From Dysgonomonas sp. Marseille-P4361 (lineage in GTDB: Bacteria > Bacteroidota > Bacteroidia > Bacteroidales > Dysgonomonadaceae): DNA of 64,000 bases. A program made the position numbers and the translations under genes. The notes under the pieces were generated by a model that made no database searches, was not told where the DNA came from, and saw only the letters and a list, made by a program, of their open reading frames with translations. Positions 18,644 to 28,762 of this stretch are shown one piece after another. The DNA is taken from contig NZ_OPYL01000007.1 of NCBI RefSeq assembly GCF_900343125.1, forward strand, positions 62,001 to 126,000. Direction: 5' to 3'. Numbering within the stretch: position 1 is the stretch's first letter; each line of letters opens with the position of its first letter.

Positions 18644-18717
18644 TATCAGATTTAGTTATAAGGTTGAACAAGATACAAATAATAAAATAAAAGCTCTTTT
18701 GTTCCTCTAAAAATGTC

Positions 18718-18725
18718 TACTTTTG
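18718..18725 (+). promoter_or_regulatory. -7 element of the ABC-F gene
   Basis: TACTTTTG matches TAnnTTTG exactly, with TTTG at 18698-18701 upstream. The leader to the GTG start at 18751 would be about 22 nt, which supports that start. Confidence 0.6.
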
Positions 18726-18750
18726 TGTGAATTTAAAATAGATCTAAAAA

Positions 18751-20703
18751 GTGGTATCAATAGAAGGACTGACGGTAGAGTTTGGAGGTTTTACCCTCTT
18801 TGATGACATATCCTTTGTTGTAAACAAAAAAGAAAGAATAGCTTTAGTCGGTAAAAATGGTGCCGGTAAATCGACAATGTTGAAGATTCTAGCAGGTATA
18901 CAGCCTCCTACGCGTGGCAATGTATCTTACCCTAAAGAGATAACTATAGGTTATCTTCCCCAACATATGACGCTGAATGATGGCAATACTGTCTTTGAAG
19001 AAGCATCTCTTGCTTTCGCTCACATCCAGAAGATTGAATCAGAGCTTGAATATGTAAATAAACAACTAGCAGAAAGGACAGATTATGAGTCAGAAGCATA
19101 TAGTAATCTGATCGAAAGGTCTACTTATCTGAACGAAGAGTTCTTGATGTCGGGAGGTAATAACTTTCAGGCAGAGATTGAAAAAACATTGATGGGGCTA
19201 GGTTTTAAGCGTACAGACTTTACTCGCCCTACAAGCGAATTCAGTGGTGGATGGCGTATGCGTATCGAATTGGCAAAACTCCTATTGCAACGTCCGGATG
19301 TATTATTACTCGATGAGCCTACCAACCACTTGGATATAGAGTCTATACAGTGGTTCGAATCTTTTCTCTCTACTCGTGCCAATGCTGTTGTATTGGTGTC
19401 ACACGATAGAGCATTCCTTGATGCTGTTACTCAACGGACTATCGAAATATCTTTGGGACGGATTTACGACTACAAAGTACCTTACACTAAGTATGTAGAA
19501 CTCCGTAAAGAGTATCGTGAGCAGCAAATGCGAGCTTTCGAAAATCAGCAAAAACAGATTCAAAAAACTGAAGAATTTATAGAACGTTTCCGATATAAGG
19601 CAACCAAAGCAGTACAAGTACAATCTCGTATAAAGCAGTTAGACAGGCTCGAACGATTAGAGGTAGATGAAGAAGACAGTGCTATGCTAAGTCTTAAGTT
19701 CCCTCCTGCACCTCGATCTGGTTCGTATCCTGTAATTGCCGAGAATGTAGAAAAAAGCTATGGAGATCATCTAATCTTTAAAGACGTTACTCTAACTATT
19801 CACAGAGGAGATAAAGTCGCCTTTGTAGGTAAAAACGGCGAGGGTAAATCTACATTGGTAAAATGTATAATGGACGAGATCGATTTCAAAGGAAAATTGG
19901 AACTCGGCCATAATGTAAAGATAGGCTATTTTGCTCAAAATCAAGCTCAGTTACTCGATGGCGAACGAACAGTATTCGAGACTATAGACTATGTAGCAGT
20001 AGGTGATATCCGCACTAAGATAAGAGATATACTCGGAGCATTTATGTTTGGAGGTGAAGCTTCGGATAAGAAAGTGAAAGTATTATCTGGTGGAGAAAGA
20101 AGCCGTTTAGCTATGATTCGTTTATTACTCGAACCTGTAAATCTACTTATTCTCGACGAGCCTACCAATCACTTGGATATGCGTTCGAAAGATGTACTTA
20201 AAAAAGCAATTCAGGACTTTGATGGAACAGTTATAGTAGTTTCTCACGATCGCGATTTCTTGAACGGATTGGTTGATAAGGTTTATGAGTTTGGAAACCA
20301 GCAAGTAAAAGAGCATCTTGGCGGAATATATGCTTTCTTGGAAAAGAAAAAGATGGATAGTCTTACCGAATTAGAAAAAGGTTCATCAACAGCTAACTCG
20401 AAATCAGAAGAAGTTAAGAAAGAAGAAATCCAAGATGTTGCGAACAAACTTTCTTATGAAGAACGAAAAGAACTGAATAAGCAAATAAAACGAGTGGAAA
20501 AACAAATAGAGGAGACTGAGAAAGAAATAGAGAATAAGGAAACAGAAAAAACAGAAATAGAAGAAAAGCTAGCTACACCTGACGGAGGAATGGATACGTC
20601 ACTTTTCGAACGTCATGCTCAAATTATCAAAGAGATAGAAGAGAGCATGAATCGTTGGGAAGAGTTGACAATGGAACTTGAAGAGTTAGCTAACAATCAA
20701 TAA
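18751..20703 (+). CDS. ABC-F family ATPase (ribosome-associated type, YheS/Uup-like)
   Basis: This 650-aa cytoplasmic protein has two tandem ABC domains and no membrane segments. Walker A motifs are GKNGAGKS (34-41) and GKNGEGKS; signatures are FSGGWRMR and LSGGERSR; both Walker B motifs end LLDEPTNHLD. A charged linker with EEFIERFRYKATKA joins the domains, as in ABC-F proteins that act at the ribosomal E site. The C-terminus (about 540-650) is a long Lys/Glu coiled coil. The start is GTG at 18751; the protein begins VSIEGLTVEFGG. A second ABC-F protein (EttA) lies at 62115. Its exact role (stalled-ribosome rescue, antibiotic tolerance, assembly) is not resolved. Confidence 0.9.
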   Translation: MVSIEGLTVEFGGFTLFDDISFVVNKKERIALVGKNGAGKSTMLKILAGIQPPTRGNVSYPKEITIGYLPQHMTLNDGNTVFEEASLAFAHIQKIESELEYVNKQLAERTDYESEAYSNLIERSTYLNEEFLMSGGNNFQAEIEKTLMGLGFKRTDFTRPTSEFSGGWRMRIELAKLLLQRPDVLLLDEPTNHLDIESIQWFESFLSTRANAVVLVSHDRAFLDAVTQRTIEISLGRIYDYKVPYTKYVELRKEYREQQMRAFENQQKQIQKTEEFIERFRYKATKAVQVQSRIKQLDRLERLEVDEEDSAMLSLKFPPAPRSGSYPVIAENVEKSYGDHLIFKDVTLTIHRGDKVAFVGKNGEGKSTLVKCIMDEIDFKGKLELGHNVKIGYFAQNQAQLLDGERTVFETIDYVAVGDIRTKIRDILGAFMFGGEASDKKVKVLSGGERSRLAMIRLLLEPVNLLILDEPTNHLDMRSKDVLKKAIQDFDGTVIVVSHDRDFLNGLVDKVYEFGNQQVKEHLGGIYAFLEKKKMDSLTELEKGSSTANSKSEEVKKEEIQDVANKLSYEERKELNKQIKRVEKQIEETEKEIENKETEKTEIEEKLATPDGGMDTSLFERHAQIIKEIEESMNRWEELTMELEELANNQ

Positions 20704-20746
20704 AAGAAAATTAATAGATATAAATTTAAAAGGTTAGGTTATTAGG

Positions 20747-22795
20747 ATGAAAACAATTTATTATTTACCGTTAGCCGTTCTTGCCTTTGCTTCATTTAGT
20801 TGCAAGGACAAGACTGGAGCAAAGGAAGGGGGAGATATGAAAAGGAATTTTGATATTGCCAATCTAGACACGACTTATGTTCCCGGCAATGATTTTTATA
20901 TGTATGCTACCGGAGGATGGAGTAAAGCCAACCCGATAACAGACGAATATGCCCGTTATGGTTCTTTCGATCAGTTGGCGCAGAATAATCAAGAACAGGT
21001 AAAAGGAATCATCGAAGAGTTGGGTAAAACAAAGCATGAGCAAGGTTCTGATGGTCAAAAAATAGGAGACTTGTATGCTTTGGGAATGGATAGCGTTAGA
21101 CTGAATAACGAAGGCTGTGCTCCAATCAAAAGTCAATTAGATGCTATAAATAATATTTCGACAGTTGCAGATGTTGTGCAGATGGCTGGGGAAATACGTA
21201 AATATGCAAATACTCCATTTTTTGGATTCTATGTTGGTGCTGATGAGAAAAACAGCACAATGAATATTCCTGTTCTTTATCAAAGTGGATTAGGTTTGGG
21301 TGAAAGAGAGTACTACTTAGAGACAGATGAGACTTCTCAAGCATTGAGAGAAGGTTATAAGAATCTAATTAAAACTCAATTTGCAAATGCCGGATATGCT
21401 GAAGCTGATGCTACAAAAGCTGCAGATGTAATTCTTAAAATTGAAACATCTTTGGCTCAGGCTCACTTCACAAAAGAGAAAACAAGAATCTCCGAACTGA
21501 ACTACAATAAGATTCAAGTTGCAGATTTAAATAAATTAGTAAGTGATTTTGAATGGAATCTTTTCTTCGAAGCAGTAGGTGCAAAAGATATTAAAGAAGT
21601 AAATGTATCTCAGATAGAACCTGTAAAAGTTGCGACTGAACTTATCCATGCTTTACCAATTGAAGAGTCTAAAGCTTATTTGTCGTGGTGTGTAATCAAT
21701 GCAGCTGCATCTTATTTGAGCGATAATTTCGTAAATGCGAATTTTGATTTCTATGGTAAGCAATTAAGTGGACGTAAGGTGCTTCAGCCAAGATGGAAAC
21801 GTACAGTTTCTACAGTTGACGATGCTTTGAGTGAAGCTGTTGGACATATATATGTAGAAAAATATTTCCCAGCTGAGGCTAAAGAAAGAATGGTTGAATT
21901 GGTGAAGAATTTACAAGTAACCTTAGGTGAGCGTATCAACAATCTAACATGGATGAGCGATGACACAAAAGTGAAAGCACAAGAAAAACTGAATTCTTTC
22001 AATGTGAAAATTGGCTATCCTGACAAATGGAAAGATTATTCCTCATTAGAGATTAAAAAAGAAGATAGCTATTGGGCGAATATTGTTCGTGCAAGCGAGT
22101 TTTCGTACAATGAAATGATCGGTAAAATCAACAAACCTGTTGATAGATCGGAATGGCATATGCCTCCTCAAATGGTAAATGCATATTACAATCCTACAAC
22201 GAATGAAATCTGTTTCCCAGCAGGTATTCTACAACCTCCATTCTTCTTCTTAGATGCTGACGATGCAGTTAATTATGGAGCTATTGGTGTCGTAATAGGA
22301 CATGAGATGTCTCATGGGTTTGATGATCAGGGTAGTAAGTATGATAAAGACGGAAATATGGCTAACTGGTGGACTGAAGATGACTCTAAGAAGTTTACAG
22401 ACAGAGCACAAGTACTTGTTGATCATTTCAACAAAATAGAAGTGCTTCCGAATGTTTTTGCAAACGGAGTATTTACTTTAGGTGAAAATATAGGAGACTT
22501 TGGTGGGTTGCAAATTGCATTCAATGCTTTTGAGAAGACAGCACAAGCAAAAGAAGGAGCAAAAGTAGAAGGATTTACACCCGAACAACGTTTCTTCCTT
22601 TCTTATTCCGGAGTTTGGGCAGGACACATTCGCGATGAAGAAATTTTGAGACGCACTAAAACAGATCCACACTCATTGGGTAAATGGCGTGTAAACGGAA
22701 CGCTTCCGCACATCGATGCTTGGTACGATGCATTTGATATAACAGAAAGTAACTCTCTGTTTATTCCAAAAGAAAAACGTGCTGATATTTGGTAA
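20747..22795 (+). CDS. M13-family zinc metallopeptidase lipoprotein (neprilysin/PepO type)
   Basis: This 682-aa zinc endopeptidase has the catalytic HEMSH motif (519-523), the third zinc ligand in LGENIGD (Glu580) and the substrate-binding NAYY motif (478-481). Both M13 domains are complete. The N-terminus is a lipoprotein signal (MKTIYYLPLAVLAFASFSC, lipobox Cys at 19), so it is anchored in the periplasm or on the surface and probably degrades peptides. It starts 43 bases after the ABC-F gene and may be cotranscribed with it. A terminator follows. Confidence 0.93.
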   Translation: MKTIYYLPLAVLAFASFSCKDKTGAKEGGDMKRNFDIANLDTTYVPGNDFYMYATGGWSKANPITDEYARYGSFDQLAQNNQEQVKGIIEELGKTKHEQGSDGQKIGDLYALGMDSVRLNNEGCAPIKSQLDAINNISTVADVVQMAGEIRKYANTPFFGFYVGADEKNSTMNIPVLYQSGLGLGEREYYLETDETSQALREGYKNLIKTQFANAGYAEADATKAADVILKIETSLAQAHFTKEKTRISELNYNKIQVADLNKLVSDFEWNLFFEAVGAKDIKEVNVSQIEPVKVATELIHALPIEESKAYLSWCVINAAASYLSDNFVNANFDFYGKQLSGRKVLQPRWKRTVSTVDDALSEAVGHIYVEKYFPAEAKERMVELVKNLQVTLGERINNLTWMSDDTKVKAQEKLNSFNVKIGYPDKWKDYSSLEIKKEDSYWANIVRASEFSYNEMIGKINKPVDRSEWHMPPQMVNAYYNPTTNEICFPAGILQPPFFFLDADDAVNYGAIGVVIGHEMSHGFDDQGSKYDKDGNMANWWTEDDSKKFTDRAQVLVDHFNKIEVLPNVFANGVFTLGENIGDFGGLQIAFNAFEKTAQAKEGAKVEGFTPEQRFFLSYSGVWAGHIRDEEILRRTKTDPHSLGKWRVNGTLPHIDAWYDAFDITESNSLFIPKEKRADIW

Positions 22796-22816
22796 GATAC
22801 TATTTTAAGGATATAA

Positions 22817-22859
22817 GAAAAGAGGATATCTTGGTATAAAATCCAAGTATCCTCTTTTC
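22817..22859. terminator. Terminator between the M13 peptidase and the VWA protein
   Basis: GAAAAGAGGATATCTTGG (22817-22834) pairs with CCAAGTATCCTCTTTTC (22843-22859), with one interruption. A-rich and T-rich flanks suit both convergent genes. Confidence 0.85.
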
Positions 22860-22887
22860 ACATCAATATAATTACAAGGGGGTAATC

Positions 22888-24675
22888 TTAATTTGCCAAT
22901 CCTTTAGAAGCTTCCATTAGGCGAACAAACTCGCGTCTATATCCTTGTTGATCTTCTCCAAATCCCAATTTAGCAAGAGAGATTGCTTTGTCAAAAGTTC
23001 CTTCTCCTTTGTATTGAGAATTTTTAAGTACTTGCCCAAACATAGCTACAGATGCAGCAAATCTGAAGTCGTTAGAAACATTATTTGTCTTATCGTCAAT
23101 CAATGGAACTTCTATTTTTTTGCTTGTATCACTATTTGGTTGTTTGTATCTTAGTTTTACTGTTAATAAATCAGGAAGACCTGTCGTTTTTACTTGGTCT
23201 ACAATTGGTTTCTTATCATTATCTTGGTATTTCAGAGGATCCACACTTCCTGTGAAATTACTTTTTACTCCCATTGGTATCACTTCATAGAAAGCTGTTA
23301 CTGTATGTCCGGCTCCCATTTCACCTGCATCTTTGGTGTCGTCGTTGAAATCTTCTTTGTTCAATAGCCGGGTTTCGTATCCCACAAGTCGGTATGCTTG
23401 TACCTTTGTCGGGTTAAATTCGATTTGCAGTTTTACATCTTTGGCTACAGTATACATTGTTGATCCAAATTCGTTAACCAATACCTTGTTAGCTTCTTGC
23501 AGATTGTCTATGTAAGCATGGTTTCCGTTTCCTGCTTGTGCAAGGGTTTGCATTTTACTGTCTTTGTAGTTGCCCATACCATAACCGAGAATAGATAAGA
23601 ATACTCCACTTTTTCTTTCCTCTTCTATCAAACTTTCCAGTCCTGAATTACTTGATACGCCTACATTGAAATCTCCATCTGTACAAAGGATAACTCTATT
23701 GTTACCATCTTTAATGAAGTTTTTGCGTGCTATCTGATAAGCTAGTTTTATACCTGCTCCTCCTGCAGTAGAGCCTCCTGCAGTCAGATTATCCAACGAT
23801 TCTTTTATCTTTTGTTTATCGGCTCCTGAAGTAGAAGGCAAGACCTCTCCGGCAGCCCCGGAATAGACAACGATGGCTACACGGTCTTTTTCTCTAAGAT
23901 TATTTACCAGAAGTTTTAATGACGATTTTACCAAATCTAAACGGGTAGCTCCATACATAGAACCGGAAACATCGATGAGGAATACAAAGTTTGACGCAGG
24001 CAATTTATCATCAGCAATACTCTTGGCTTTCAATCCTATTCTAACTAATCTATGTTGGTCATTCCATGGACAATTGCCCACTTCGGTTGTTATTCTAACC
24101 GGTTCACTCCCTGAAGGTTCAGGATAATTGTAGCTGAAATAATTAATCAATTCTTCTATACGGATAGCATCCTTGTTCGGTAGTTCTCCTCTGTTAATAT
24201 AACGGCGAAGATTACTGTACGATGCTGCATCTACATCTACCGAGAACGTAGAAAGAGGCTCTTCTGTTGCTAAACGGAATTTGTTCTCCGCAAACTGGCT
24301 GTATTCTTCATTATTTGGTCTTTCTTGAGGAACGCGTATATAAGCCAGTTCACGTGGAGCTTCTTCTACAATCGCTTTATGTTCTTGCAATTCAGCAATA
24401 TCTACAGCATACATCTCATCTGTTCCTTCTACAGTAGTAATAGAAATTTGAACTTTTTCATCTTCTGCTATAACAGGAGGTACTAATTTCGGTGTCGATG
24501 TAAGAGGTGGGGGAGGAGGTGCCTGTTCTGGTTCAGACTCTTCAATAATAGAGTTCTCCACTATTGTTGCAAGTTCAGTATCTGAAGAATTATTATCTCC
24601 TGTTTGTTGTTTCTTGTTTCCACATGCCAATAAAAATATGAATGACAGTATGAATATAGCCTTGTAACTTTTCAT
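22888..24675 (-). CDS. VWA-domain lipoprotein (YfbK-like, with C-terminal DUF3520-type region)
   Basis: This 595-aa lipoprotein (MKSYKAIFILSFIFLLACG, lipobox Cys18) has a low-complexity acidic and Pro-rich linker (about 30-70, with PPPPP), a conserved N-terminal region including PLSTFSVDVDAASYSNLRRY, then a von Willebrand A domain (about 228-400). The metal-ion adhesion site DVSGSM (235-240) is intact. The C-terminal half matches the DUF3520-type region of YfbK-like proteins. VWA domains bind proteins in a metal-dependent way; the partner is not known. The mRNA leader can fold into a long hairpin ending one base before the start codon. Confidence 0.85.
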   Translation of the reverse strand: MKSYKAIFILSFIFLLACGNKKQQTGDNNSSDTELATIVENSIIEESEPEQAPPPPPLTSTPKLVPPVIAEDEKVQISITTVEGTDEMYAVDIAELQEHKAIVEEAPRELAYIRVPQERPNNEEYSQFAENKFRLATEEPLSTFSVDVDAASYSNLRRYINRGELPNKDAIRIEELINYFSYNYPEPSGSEPVRITTEVGNCPWNDQHRLVRIGLKAKSIADDKLPASNFVFLIDVSGSMYGATRLDLVKSSLKLLVNNLREKDRVAIVVYSGAAGEVLPSTSGADKQKIKESLDNLTAGGSTAGGAGIKLAYQIARKNFIKDGNNRVILCTDGDFNVGVSSNSGLESLIEEERKSGVFLSILGYGMGNYKDSKMQTLAQAGNGNHAYIDNLQEANKVLVNEFGSTMYTVAKDVKLQIEFNPTKVQAYRLVGYETRLLNKEDFNDDTKDAGEMGAGHTVTAFYEVIPMGVKSNFTGSVDPLKYQDNDKKPIVDQVKTTGLPDLLTVKLRYKQPNSDTSKKIEVPLIDDKTNNVSNDFRFAASVAMFGQVLKNSQYKGEGTFDKAISLAKLGFGEDQQGYRREFVRLMEASKGLAN

Positions 24676-24676
24676 G

Positions 24677-24726
24677 ATCTATCTGTATTAGGTTAGTAAA
24701 ATTATTGTTGCTTTTACTAGATAGAT
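24677..24726 (-). promoter_or_regulatory. Hairpin in the 5' leader of the VWA lipoprotein mRNA
   Basis: On the minus strand, 24726-24712 (ATCTATC + TAGTAAAA) pairs as one continuous arm with 24701-24694 and 24683-24677, leaving a 10-nt bulge between the two left-hand blocks: 15 pairs in all. The 3' arm ends one base from the start codon at 24675. It could limit ribosome access; this is inference. Confidence 0.35.
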
Positions 24727-24774
24727 ATATTAAGTCTGAAGATTCCATAAATAAAAAAGGGAATAAGTGAAAAT

Positions 24775-24808
24775 AAAAAAGCCTCGAAAATTAATTCGAG
24801 GCTTTTAG
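24775..24808 (-). terminator. Terminator of the AsmA-like gene
   Basis: GCCTCGAA (24781-24788) pairs with TTCGAGGC (24795-24802) around AATTAA-type loop bases. The A-run at 24775-24780 gives the T-tail on the minus strand. Confidence 0.88.
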
Positions 24809-24826
24809 TTGTTCTAATCTAGTGAA

Positions 24827-27502
24827 TTATTCAGACTTTACGTCTTCTCCACCTTCTAGTTTTTTGATTTGCTCTTCAGCTTTATTTTTTAAGTTGTCAG
24901 ATTGTTTTTTAGCTTCATCTACTAGCTTTTTACCAGCTGCTTTTGCTGCTGCCTTAGCAATTGCATTCTTTCCTGCTTTTTCTTCTAGATTCTTAGCTTG
25001 TTTTTCAGCTTCGGCTACTAGTTTATCTCCGGCACTGGCAGCTTCACTGCGTAATTTTTCTATTTGTTTAGCTTTTTCTTCCGATAACTTAGCAGAAACA
25101 TCTGTGGTTTCTCCTTCTTTACCTCCTAGCAACTTATTGATTGCAGAAGAGGCTGCATCAGTAACTAAGGCTTTTGTGTCTACGCCAATTTTAGGATTAG
25201 TAAATGTACCACCTATAGTGATAGGAACATTATTTATAATGTTATTAGATAAAGATTTAGGAAGTGTAACATTACCTGAATAATTGATACTTTGATCTAA
25301 ACCTGTAGATCCTTCTAGTTTCAATACACCACCATTTCCTATATTTACATTAAAAGGTTTGGTTACAATCTGTCCGTTATCGATAGAGAATGGAAGATTT
25401 ATATCTTTTGTAGATATTGATTTTAGAGCATCAGTTTTCAGTGCAGAAGATAGAGCTGTCAATGCAGCTACTCCTTCCACTTTCACATCACTTGTTTGTA
25501 TTGCTCCACTACCTGTAAGAGCGGCTAAAGTTTGTAAGATAGATTCACCCAAGGATGTGTTGAATTTAAGATTCATAGAATATGTACCTATCAGACTTTC
25601 GAAGATAGGAGCAAATTTTTGAATCGATTCAACAGATTTGAATGTTTCAGCAAAAGATACCTTTGTAAGAGCAAGGTCGAAGTTTACTTTTGGTTTCAGA
25701 GGGTCAGATGTATCATATGAACCATTTACTTTACAAGAACCTCCTAAAGCATTAGCTCCTACATTATGAAGAGTTAGAATTCCATTTTTAACAGACATAT
25801 TACCCATCATATTTGTGATGTTAATCTTGCTGTATATAACTTGGTTTAACGCTGCATTAAGCGCAAAATCTATGTTTTTAGGGATAATGATATCCTCGCT
25901 AGATGTAGCTGTTGTATCAGCTACGGTTTCTGTATCGTCACTAATGAAATCATTTGCATTCAGGTAATTAGATTTAATATTTAATTGTCCTTTCAGCGTC
26001 TGGTCTTTGAGAGCATAAGCTATGAAGTTTTCTAAACGTCCGTTTGCTGAGATATCATTCTTTCCTATTTTTACATCAAGTGCAGGAAGATTTACATAGC
26101 GTGGAGTAAATTCCAGTGCAGCATTGTTGATCAATACTTCCGGCATATCGGTTGCTTTGTAAACCATATCGTTTACTTTAAGATGACCTGATGCAGAAAC
26201 ATTTTCGTATTGTTCTTTTTCGATAGCCGACATTCTTGTAGCTAGACTAAGATCTGCAATCAGTTTACCATTAAGGTCTGTTCCTGCTTCTAAAGGATAA
26301 ACCTCTTTTATCATGCCTAAGTCAATAGTTCCGTTAGCATGCATTTTTACGTTCATATCACTTATTGGTGTAGTGATATTTAAATTCCCCGAAAAAGGAT
26401 TTCCTCCTAAGTTGAAACCAAATTTGCTGATGTTAATCACTGTATTATCCAAAGATCCTCCTTTGCTGTTGATAGCTAAGTCTACATTGATATCATTTAC
26501 CGATTTTGGAAGAGATGGATATTGGAACATTGCATTGTTTACCAATATTTTTACATCAAATGCCGGATAATTTTCACCTTGCATCAAGCCCTTGATATAA
26601 GCATCCATTGAAGCTGTACCGGAGGTTTTTACATCTTTAAAGTCTGCTGTATACATAGCAGGAACTAAAGAAAGAATCTCTTTGAAATCAACATTTGGAG
26701 CATTCAATTTCAGGTCGAAGTCCATGTCTTCACCATCTTTACCTACCATAGCAAATGAACCATCAATAGCAGCTTTCAAATCATTGATTTGTAGATTGCT
26801 TTCGGTGAAAGTAAACTTCATATTATCAAGATCTGCATTGATAGCAGCATCAGCTTTAGCTCTGACTTTACTTAGATATGGAATGCCATCCATGATAAAG
26901 GATAGTTCATCTATAGTAGACTTTATATCTAATGTAGTTTCACTAGCCGAAAAATCTCCGGATATATTTCCATTCCATTTCTTTATAATGGCTTTCATAT
27001 TTGTAGAATCATCTTGATAGATGATATTACAATCATTTACCGAAATCTTTTTTAGGCTAAGATTGAAAGGGGTACTTTCTGCATCATCAGCAGTAACGTC
27101 AGTAGAATCTACTTTCATTATATCCCAGTTGGCGCGTCCATCGGATAATATTTTAGCAAAGACAGAGGCTTTATATAGATTTATTTTAGAAATATTGTAA
27201 TTATCGCCAAACAGACTAAATAAATCAATCGTAACACTAGCCGACTCTGCTTGCAAGAGAGTGTCTTGAGCAAAATCGTCTACTCCAATAACAGTAGCAT
27301 TGTTTAGTGATAGTGTCGCATTAGGAAAGTTTGAAAATAAATTCAAACCAAAATCTTCAATATCAACTTTTGCATTTAGCTGCTCGTTTGCAATGTTTAA
27401 TACAGTGTCTTTAATTTTACCTTTAAATAGGGTTGGGATTGCTATCATGGCAATGATAATAATTGCCAGAATAACCCCAACAATGGTTAATCCTTTCTTC
27501 AT
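24827..27502 (-). CDS. AsmA-family protein
   Basis: This 891-aa envelope protein has one N-terminal membrane anchor (about residues 5-25, ILAIIIIAMIAIPTLF) followed by a long beta-rich AsmA body with repeated short LDIKS/LSFIM-type strands. AsmA-like proteins are thought to form hydrophobic grooves that carry lipids between membranes. The last 85 residues or so are different: an Ala/Lys/Glu-rich amphipathic helix with several near-repeats (EEKAKQIEKL, EAEKQAKNLEEKAG, DEAKKQSDNLKNKAEEQIKKLE). Such a tail could lie on a membrane or form a coiled coil. A candidate -7 box TATCTTTA lies at 27599-27592. Confidence 0.85.
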   Translation of the reverse strand: MKKGLTIVGVILAIIIIAMIAIPTLFKGKIKDTVLNIANEQLNAKVDIEDFGLNLFSNFPNATLSLNNATVIGVDDFAQDTLLQAESASVTIDLFSLFGDNYNISKINLYKASVFAKILSDGRANWDIMKVDSTDVTADDAESTPFNLSLKKISVNDCNIIYQDDSTNMKAIIKKWNGNISGDFSASETTLDIKSTIDELSFIMDGIPYLSKVRAKADAAINADLDNMKFTFTESNLQINDLKAAIDGSFAMVGKDGEDMDFDLKLNAPNVDFKEILSLVPAMYTADFKDVKTSGTASMDAYIKGLMQGENYPAFDVKILVNNAMFQYPSLPKSVNDINVDLAINSKGGSLDNTVINISKFGFNLGGNPFSGNLNITTPISDMNVKMHANGTIDLGMIKEVYPLEAGTDLNGKLIADLSLATRMSAIEKEQYENVSASGHLKVNDMVYKATDMPEVLINNAALEFTPRYVNLPALDVKIGKNDISANGRLENFIAYALKDQTLKGQLNIKSNYLNANDFISDDTETVADTTATSSEDIIIPKNIDFALNAALNQVIYSKINITNMMGNMSVKNGILTLHNVGANALGGSCKVNGSYDTSDPLKPKVNFDLALTKVSFAETFKSVESIQKFAPIFESLIGTYSMNLKFNTSLGESILQTLAALTGSGAIQTSDVKVEGVAALTALSSALKTDALKSISTKDINLPFSIDNGQIVTKPFNVNIGNGGVLKLEGSTGLDQSINYSGNVTLPKSLSNNIINNVPITIGGTFTNPKIGVDTKALVTDAASSAINKLLGGKEGETTDVSAKLSEEKAKQIEKLRSEAASAGDKLVAEAEKQAKNLEEKAGKNAIAKAAAKAAGKKLVDEAKKQSDNLKNKAEEQIKKLEGGEDVKSE

Positions 27503-27627
27503 AATGTTTTATTGTTTAGTTCTTTTATCTCTCCACTTTTAACGTTTCGTTTGTGTCTTTTGTTTAATGTTTAGTGTTAAGAAATACAAGGTAAAGATAA
27601 GGTGTTTTTAACAGTCCTGAAAATAAA

Positions 27628-28731
27628 TTAAGAGGAAACGAATTTTATTAATTTATTTAAAGGTTTAGTAAGGAATTTCTCATATATAATAGATGTTATA
27701 TAGGAAAGTAATATAGTAAGTCCAAGGTGGATTAAAGCGACTAATAAAATTCTGAACTGGCTAACTCCATAAATATAATCATCAAAATAAGGTCTTAAAG
27801 GACCATTTATGACGAACATAAACATACTGATCTGTCCTATAAATAATAACGCTTTATGGGGCGCTGTTATCGTTTTCGTTTCTTTGTAGAAGGGATAAAA
27901 TATAACTAATAAAAGTATTGTCGCTGATGCAAAAGATAGAGGGAACGCAAACTCATAAAAGTTAGATAGAATAAATATAATTAATGTAGGAATAATGACT
28001 TTATAATTTATTCTGAATTCTTTAAAGAAAGCAATTACCATACCTATGATAAAATCAGGTAAGTGACCTATGAAATTTGCATATATCGGGAAATCGTGCT
28101 GTTTGGCGATTGGGGTTAGAGTGTATATTAAAATATAGCTAATTATCAGCATTCCCATAAAGCCTTTTTCTTTATATTTATTTAAAAAATAATATAACAC
28201 AGGGAATATAATATATAGTTGTATAATAAAACTAAAATACCACCAAGGCCCCGCATGTGGGGTTATAAATAGAGTGTGAGTAGAGAAATTCTTGGATAGG
28301 AGTAAATAAGACTTGATAGTATGTATATAATTGAGGAGAGTTGTTTCTCCTATAGGGAATAAAAGCAATGCATAGAAAACTAAACCTATTAGAATTAGAC
28401 TATATATTTTAATGACTTTAGGAAGTAGGTATTTCCAATAAGAAGTTGGCTTTTTATTCATAAATTGTTTAACCAATCCAAACCCACTGATAAAAATAAA
28501 TAGTTGAATTCCGAAGAATCCCCATAAGGTTAAAGTCCCATTTATTAAGAACCATAAGCTGTGTTTAAATGAAACGAAGAGTCTGAGTATTCTTTCAGGG
28601 TCAAAATCAAATTCATTCTCTGATATATGATTTGTTTTATGTATGATGTTGTGTAAAACAATCATAATTATAGCTAATCCCTTAAGTATGGTTGTTTGCT
28701 GTTTAGATAAACTATAAAGAGAAATGTTCAT
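27628..28731 (-). CDS. Membrane acyltransferase (Acyl_transf_3 family)
   Basis: This 367-aa protein has about ten hydrophobic segments. The first ends KGLAIIMIVLHNIIHKT, with the His of the family active site in the first helix region, and PHAGPWWYFSFIIQLYIIFPVLYY matches the conserved WYFxxxxxxYxxxP pattern. Members transfer acetyl or other acyl groups to extracytoplasmic sugars, lipopolysaccharide or glycans. There is no glycan cluster around it, so the acceptor cannot be inferred. Its promoter -7 box overlaps the upstream gene's terminator. Confidence 0.85.
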   Translation of the reverse strand: MNISLYSLSKQQTTILKGLAIIMIVLHNIIHKTNHISENEFDFDPERILRLFVSFKHSLWFLINGTLTLWGFFGIQLFIFISGFGLVKQFMNKKPTSYWKYLLPKVIKIYSLILIGLVFYALLLFPIGETTLLNYIHTIKSYLLLSKNFSTHTLFITPHAGPWWYFSFIIQLYIIFPVLYYFLNKYKEKGFMGMLIISYILIYTLTPIAKQHDFPIYANFIGHLPDFIIGMVIAFFKEFRINYKVIIPTLIIFILSNFYEFAFPLSFASATILLLVIFYPFYKETKTITAPHKALLFIGQISMFMFVINGPLRPYFDDYIYGVSQFRILLVALIHLGLTILLSYITSIIYEKFLTKPLNKLIKFVSS

Positions 28732-28762
28732 GTTTTGTCTGTTGAAAAAGTAAGAATTTGCA

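Noticed and set aside
24822-25283. 153-codon open frame on the plus strand
   Set aside because: It is the antisense of the Ala/Lys-rich tail of the AsmA-like gene. Its Ser/Ala/Phe composition is what the complement of that tail gives, and it has no start context.
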